From Pegoplata infirma (lineage: Eukaryota > Arthropoda > Insecta > Diptera > Anthomyiidae): a DNA stretch of 64,000 bases. The translations under genes and the position numbers were made by a program. The notes under the pieces are model-generated. The model was not told where the DNA came from and did not search any database. It was given only the letters and a program-made list of their open reading frames with translations. Positions 58,711-64,000 of the stretch are shown piece by piece (within the stretch, counting starts at the first letter, position 1; every line of letters starts with the position of its first letter). The DNA lies in assembly GCA_963921195.1 (NCBI GenBank), contig OY992539.1, positions 135,187,182 through 135,251,181 of the forward strand, in the 5' to 3' direction.

Positions 58711-59867
58711 CAAGGATCATAGAAGTAAATAGGATGTCCAGAACTTCAAGTTCCTGATAATGATGTTGCTCAGTCTGCTCAGTCTGCTCAGTCTGCTCTC
58801 CCAAAACAGGGGTCTTGTGGACTGTCTTCAGGGGCCTTGTGGACTGTCCACAAGACCCCTGAACATTAACCAGTAAAGCGTTCAAAACAAAGAAATCGAA
58901 ATTTGGCAAACATTTTGAAAAATTTTCGATTTAAATTTTGAAAAAATGAGGAATATTGAGAAAAATTCCAAAAAAATAATTGAAAATACTAAGAAGAACC
59001 AAAAATGAATATTTATGGGGAAAAAAAAAAATAAAAAAGAATGAAAATTTTTTTAATTTTCAAAAAGAAGAGAAAAAGCCTTAAAAAGATTTATAAATCA
59101 AATCCGTTCTTTTCAGGACGACAAATTATTTAAAAAAAGAGTAAAAATTTTGTGGAACGAAATTAAAACAAAAAAAAAATGTTTTTTTTTTTTAAAATTA
59201 AATAAAAAAACCTAAAAAAAAACAATTTTGAAGTTCATGGGAAAAGGACGGATATTTCAATATCCATAGTTTTTTATGGTATAGTTTAGACCAGCTGGTA
59301 GGTGGTAGACGTTACAAACAGTTGGTCTCAGGTTCGAATCCCATGAACTTCAAAATTGTTTTTTTTTTAGGTTTTTTTATTTAATTTTAAAAAAAAAACA
59401 TTTTTTTTTTGTTTTAATTTCGTTCCACAAAATTTTTACTCTTTTTTTTAAATAATTTGTCGTCCTGAAAAGAACGGATTTGATTTATAAATCTTTTTAA
59501 GGCTTTTTCTCTTCTTTTTGAAAATTAAAAAAATTTTCATTCTTTTTTATTTTTTTTTCCCATAAATATTCATTTTTGGTTCTTCTTAGTATTTTCAATT
59601 ATTTTTTTGGAATTTTTCTCAATATTCCTCATTTTTTCAAAATTTAAATCGAAAATTTTTCAAAATGTTTGCCAAATTTCGATTTCTTTGTTTTGAACGC
59701 TTTACTGGTTAATGTTCAGGGGTCTTGTGGACAGTCCACAAGGCCCCTGAAGACAGTCCACAAGACCCCTGTTTTGGGAGAGCAGACTGAGCAAACTGAG
59801 CAGACTGAGCAACATCATTATCAGGAACTTGAAGTTCTGGACATCCTATTTACTTCTATGATCCTTG
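58711..59867. mobile_element. 1.16-kb near-perfect palindrome with B-box loop, 7-bp TSD CTAGTGG
   Basis: Arms 58711-59241 and 59340-59867 are almost perfect complements, from CAAGGATCATAGAAGTAAAT inward. CTAGTGG flanks both sides (58704-58710, 59868-59874). The 98-bp loop plus arm edge carries GGTTCGAATCC (59331-59341), which fits a pol III B box. The arms encode the same frame (MPNFDFFVLNALLVNVQG) on both strands purely because of the symmetry. Copy 1 of the Helitron lacks it at the matching place (near 52015). Confidence 0.85.
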
Positions 59868-61190
59868 CTAGTGGTCCTAGAAACTTAAAGTTTTGGACTA
59901 TAAGATCATCTAACGGAAAAAACATTCTGAAACAATTTTTTTTTTAATTCTGATTCTAGGGGGTGGAAAGGGGGAAAGTAGGATAATTTGGTACATTTTG
60001 TATCTTCTGAACTAATGGTCCTAGAAGCTTAAAAATTTGTACTATATGATCCTCTCGCGGAAATTATGTTCTGAAGAAAGTATTTTTTGAAAATTTTTTC
60101 ATTCAAATTTGGGGGGGAAATAGGACGATTTTGAACATTTTCTATATTGTGAACTAATGGTCCCAGAAACCTGAAATTTGGACTGTAGGATCCTCTCGCG
60201 GAAATAATATTCTGAAGAAAGTACTTTTTTAAAAAGGCACTTCTAAGAAGGGGAAAAGGGGGAAAATTGGGCAATTTGGTACATTTTCTTTTCTCTGACC
60301 TAATGGTCCTAGAAACTTAAAGTTTGGACTATAAGATCCTCTCGAGGAAAAAACATTCCGAAACAAAGTTTTTTTTCAATTCCGCTTCGAGGGTGGTAAA
60401 AAGGGGGATAATAGGACAATTTGGTACACTTTGTATGTTCTGAACTAATTTTCCCAGAAACTTAAAAATTTTGACTATATGATCCTTCGCGTAAATAACA
60501 TTGTGAAGAAAGTTCTATTTTGAAAATTTCGCTTCTAAGGGGGAAAAAGGGGAAAGTAGGGTAATTTTGTGTCTGCTGAGCTAATGGTCGTAGATCCTTG
60601 AAATTTGGGCTGTACGATTCTCTCGCGGAAATAACTTTCTGAAAGAAGTACTTTTTGAAAATTCCAGTTTGTATCTGCTAAACAAATAGGACTGCATGAT
60701 CCTCCCGCGTGGACTGCACGATCCTCTCGCGGAAATAACATTCTGAAAAAAGTACTTTTTTGAAAATTCCGCTTTAAAGGGGGAAAAAGAGGAAGGTAGG
60801 GCAATTTTGTATCTGCTGAAAATAAGGTCCTAGATACTTGAAATTTGAAGTGAACGAATCTCTCGCGGAAATAACATTCTAAAGGAAGTACTTTTTCAAA
60901 ATTCTGGGGGGAAATCGGGAAAGTAGGGCAATTTTGAATCTGCTGAACTAATGGTCCTTAATACATGAAATTTAAACTGTACGATCCTTTCGCGAAAATA
61001 ACATTCTTAAAGAAGAACTTTTCAAATAATCTTTTGTATCAGCTGAACTAATGGTCCTAGATACTTGAAATTTGAACTGTACAATCCTCTCGCGGAAATA
61101 ATATTCTAAAGGAAGTACTTTTTGAAAATTCCGTGGGAAAAAGGGGGTGAGTGGGGTAATTTTGAATCTGCTGAATTCATGGTCCTAGAT

Positions 61191-61426
61191 CAGTGATCGG
61201 CACCCATTGCACGCTGGAGCCGAACACAATCGGTAATTCACATGTATACAACACGAATGTCAACAAAAAATCAACAAAGAGCATAAAAAAAACAAATATT
61301 TTATTCAGTAGCAAGCTGACTTTCTTCAAAGCAGGTTGATGTCGCTTTGTTGAAGAAATACACCAACACATGCATATTTTTATTAAAACACTAATACTTT
61401 CATATGCCTCTTTGTGCCGACCACTG
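61191..61426. mobile_element. 236-bp hAT element, TSD TCCTAGAT
   Basis: TCCTAGAT flanks both sides (61183-61190, 61427-61434). The ends are CAGTGATCGGCACCC and TGTGCCGACCACTG. The phrase GGTCCTAGATACTTGAAATT, common throughout the array, is restored when the insert is removed. Confidence 0.9.
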
Positions 61427-64000
61427 TCCTAGATACTTGAAATTTCAACTGTACGATCCTCTCGCGGAAATAACATTGTTAAAGAAAAACTTTTTTAAAA
61501 ATTATGCTTCTACGGGGAAAAAGGGGGAAAGTAGGGCAATTTTGTATCTGCTGAACTAATAGTCCTAGATACTTAAAATTTGAACTGTACAATCCTATCC
61601 CGAAAATAACATTCTAAAAGAAGTACATTTTTGAAAATTCGTTTTTAAAGGGGGAAAAATTGGGAAAGAAGGACAATTTCGTATCTGTGAAAAAAACATT
61701 TTGTAAAAAGTAATATTTTGAAAAATCCTTTGTATCTTCTGAACAAACTTGAAATTTTGAATCTGGATGCTCTGCGGAAATTATTTATTGAAAAATATAT
61801 TTTTTTGAGAATTTTGGTTTTAAGGAGGCCCAAAAGGGGGAAAATAGGGCAATTTGCTAAACTTTAAATTAATGGTCTTAGAAACATAACATTTGGAATA
61901 TGGGATCATATCGCGGCAATAACATTCTAAAAGAAGTACTTTTTTGAAAATTTCGCTTTTAAGGGGGAGAAAGGGGGAAAGTAGTGCAATTTTGTATATG
62001 CTAAAGTAATGGTCCTAGATACTTGAAAATTGGATTGTACGATCCTCCCGCGGAAATAACATTCGGAAAGGAATACTTTTTTAAAAATTCCTCTTTTAAG
62101 GGGAAAAAGAGGGGAAAATAGAACAATTTTGAATCTGCCGAGCTAATGGTCCTAGATACTTGAAAATTGGACTGTACGATCCTCCCGCAGAAATAACATT
62201 CGGAAAGAAATACTTTTTTTTAAAATTCTTCTTTAAGGGGGAAAAAGGGGGAAAGTAGGCCAATTTTGTATCTGCTGAACAAATAGTCCTAGATACTTGA
62301 AAATTGGACTGCACAATCCTCTCGCGGAAATAAAATTCGAATGGAGGACTTTTTGGAAAATTCCGCCTCTAAGAGGGAAAAGGGGGAAAGTAGGCAATTT
62401 TGCATCTGCTGAACTAATGGTCCGGGAGACTTGAAATTTGGACTGTACGATCCTCTCGCGGAAAGAACATTCTAGAAGAAGTACTTTTTTGAAAGTTCTC
62501 CTTCTAAAGGGGGAAAAGGTGGAAAGTAGGGCAATTCTGTATCTGCTGAACTAATGATCCTAGATACTTAAAATTTGAACTGTACGATCCTCTTGCGGAA
62601 AAAGTTCTTATTGTGGAAAGTTCCGCTTCTAAGGGGGAAAAGGCGGAATGTAGGGCAATTTTGTATCTGCTGGACTAATGGTTCTAGATACTTGAAATTT
62701 GGCTGAACGATCCTCTCGCGGAAATAACATTCTTAAGAAAGTACTTTTCAAAATTCTGGGGGAAAAAGGGGAAAAAGAAGGGCAATTTTGAATCTGCTGA
62801 ACTAATGGTCCTAGATTCTTGAAATTTGAACTGAACGATCCTTTCGCAAAAAAAACATACTCAAAAGAACTTTTTTAAAAATTCCACTTTTAAGGGGGGG
62901 GAAAGTAGGGCCCTTTGGGGGATTTTGTATCTTTTGAACTAACAGTTTTAGAAACTTGAAATTAGGACTCTATAATCCTCTCGCGAAAAAAAACAACCAA
63001 AAAAATATTTTTTTGAAAATTACGCCTCCAAGGTGGGGAAAATAGAGCAAATTGGTACATTTTTCATCTTCTGGACAAATGGTCCCAGAAACTTGAAATT
63101 TGGAATTTTTTATCTTCTGAACAAATGGTCCCAGAAACGTGAAGTTTGGTCTTTAGGATCCTCTCGCGGAAACAACATTACGAAAAAAATATTGTTTGAA
63201 AAATTCCTCCTCCACGGTGGGAAAGGGGGGGAAATAGGGAAAATCGGTACATTATTTATCTTTTAAACAAATGCTTCCAGAAACTTGAAATTTGAACTCT
63301 AGGATCATCTCGCAAAAAAAAACATCTTGAAAAAAGTAGAAGGGGGAAAATAGGGCAATTTTGTATCTTCTGAACTAAAACTTTAAGTTTTGATCCTCTC
63401 GCGGAAATAATTTTTTGAAAAATATATTTTTTGAAAATTTTGGTTTTAAGGAGGGCCAAGAGGGCCAAAATAGGGCAATTTGGTAAATTTTAAACTAATG
63501 GTCTTAAAAACATGACATTTGCAATATAGGATCATCTCGCGGAATAACATATTGAAAGAAGTACTTTTTTGAAAATTACTTTTTAAAGGGGGAAAGAAGG
63601 GCAATTTTGTATCTGCTGAACTAATGGTCCTAGATATAGAAGTTTGGACTGTACGATCCTCTCGCGGAAATAACATTCTGGAAGAAGTACTTTTTTGGAA
63701 AAATCTGCTTCTATAGGGGGGAAAAGAGGGAAAGTAGGGCAAATTTGAATCCTCTTGCGGAAACAACATTCTAATGGAAGTACTTTTTTGAAAATTTCGC
63801 TTCTACGGGGAAATTAGGGCAATTTTGTATCTGCTGAACTAACGGTCCTACATACTTGAAATTTGGAGTGTACGATCCTCTCGCGGAAAAAACATTCTGA
63901 AATAAGTACTTTTTTGAAAATTTTGTTTTATAGGTGGAAAAGGGGGAAAAGTAGGGCAATTTTGTATCTGCTGAATTAATGGTCCTAAATATCTGCTGAA

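Larger units (their letters stand above)
55112..64000 (+). mobile_element. Non-autonomous Helitron, copy 2, 3' end beyond window
   Basis: It begins with TC after an A at 55111 (TCTATATA), is split by the element 55120-57480, and resumes TATATAAAAGAGTGAGGTGA. The same (GACT)n tract and the phrase GGCAATAATCATCGCCCAGC occur in copy 1. The tandem interior then runs in the opposite direction to copy 1 until the window ends. It carries two further insertions (58711-59867, 61191-61426). Confidence 0.83.
57600..64000 (+). repeat. ~130-bp tandem array inside Helitron copy 2
   Basis: Units carry CTAATGGTCCTAGAAACTTG, GATCCTCTCGCGGAAATAAC and GGGGGAAAATAGGGCAATTT. Order and peculiar phrases (AGGGCCCTTTGGGGGATTTT at 57667 and 62908) mirror copy 1 (53231 and 48165). 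Confidence 0.88.

Noticed and set aside
59242..59345. Possible second tRNA in the palindrome loop
   Set aside because: Only the B box fits. No consistent A box or cloverleaf could be drawn.
58637..59947. Two 90-residue frames with the same sequence on opposite strands
   Set aside because: They arise from the symmetry of the palindrome; no conserved domain is visible.

Overview
The window is AT-rich, intron-containing eukaryotic DNA. It best fits a dipteran fly, probably a calyptrate such as a blow fly or house-fly relative (inference). Two things point there. The only recognisable cellular genes are two SEC14-like (CRAL-TRIO plus GOLD) genes of insect type, split by GT-AG introns. Nearly everything else is transposon-derived, including repeats that resemble the dipteran mini-me class with (GTCY)n tracts. 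No bacterial or phage genes, CRISPR arrays or rRNA were seen.

Genes. Gene 1 (coding exons 2254-9188, + strand) lacks only its first coding exon, which should lie left of the window. It encodes about 391 residues to its stop: CRAL-TRIO N-terminal helices, the CRAL-TRIO lipid pocket, and a C-terminal GOLD domain. Gene 2 (40252 onward, + strand) is a tandem paralogue. It has the start codon and exons 1-4 with the same splice phases, but no exons 5-7 before the window ends. Its intron 4 is therefore at least 18 kb, or the gene is truncated; the same intron in gene 1 is 69 bp.

Layout. 1-2253: intron or flank with a fold-back repeat. 2254-9188: gene 1; its introns hold a hairpin MITE, fold-back elements, and a 21-bp minisatellite that flips orientation around a broken LINE reverse transcriptase. 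9189-12348: three inverted-repeat elements, two with clear target-site duplications (AGAT, and the 8-bp GTTTATAT). 12540-18430: mini-me-like elements carrying nested transposons. 18430-25100: MITEs, a large palindrome, an 8-bp-TSD hAT element and a 36-bp minisatellite. 25700-27640: about 60 copies of a 16-bp minisatellite inside a mini-me-like element. 28979-38490: nested TA-flanked MITEs and a hAT element. 38491-45847: gene 2 with inserted MITEs and a hAT inside a hAT. 46269-64000: a transposon nest in gene 2's intron 4 (or flank). It contains a PIF-like MITE, a hAT element (46669-55087) holding a 6.3-kb non-autonomous Helitron and a piggyBac-type MITE, and then a second Helitron copy in the opposite direction. 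That copy is interrupted by a 2.4-kb fold-back element, a 1.16-kb near-perfect palindrome and a 236-bp hAT element, and it runs off the window end.

Most useful result: many insertion boundaries can be resolved to the base from target-site duplications and from empty sites in sister copies. This gives a readable order of insertion. The most unusual entity is the Helitron pair. Its ends are canonical (5' TC, 3' hairpin plus CTAG, inserted between A and T), but its interior is almost wholly a degenerate ~130-bp tandem repeat. I found no convincing new protein-coding system.
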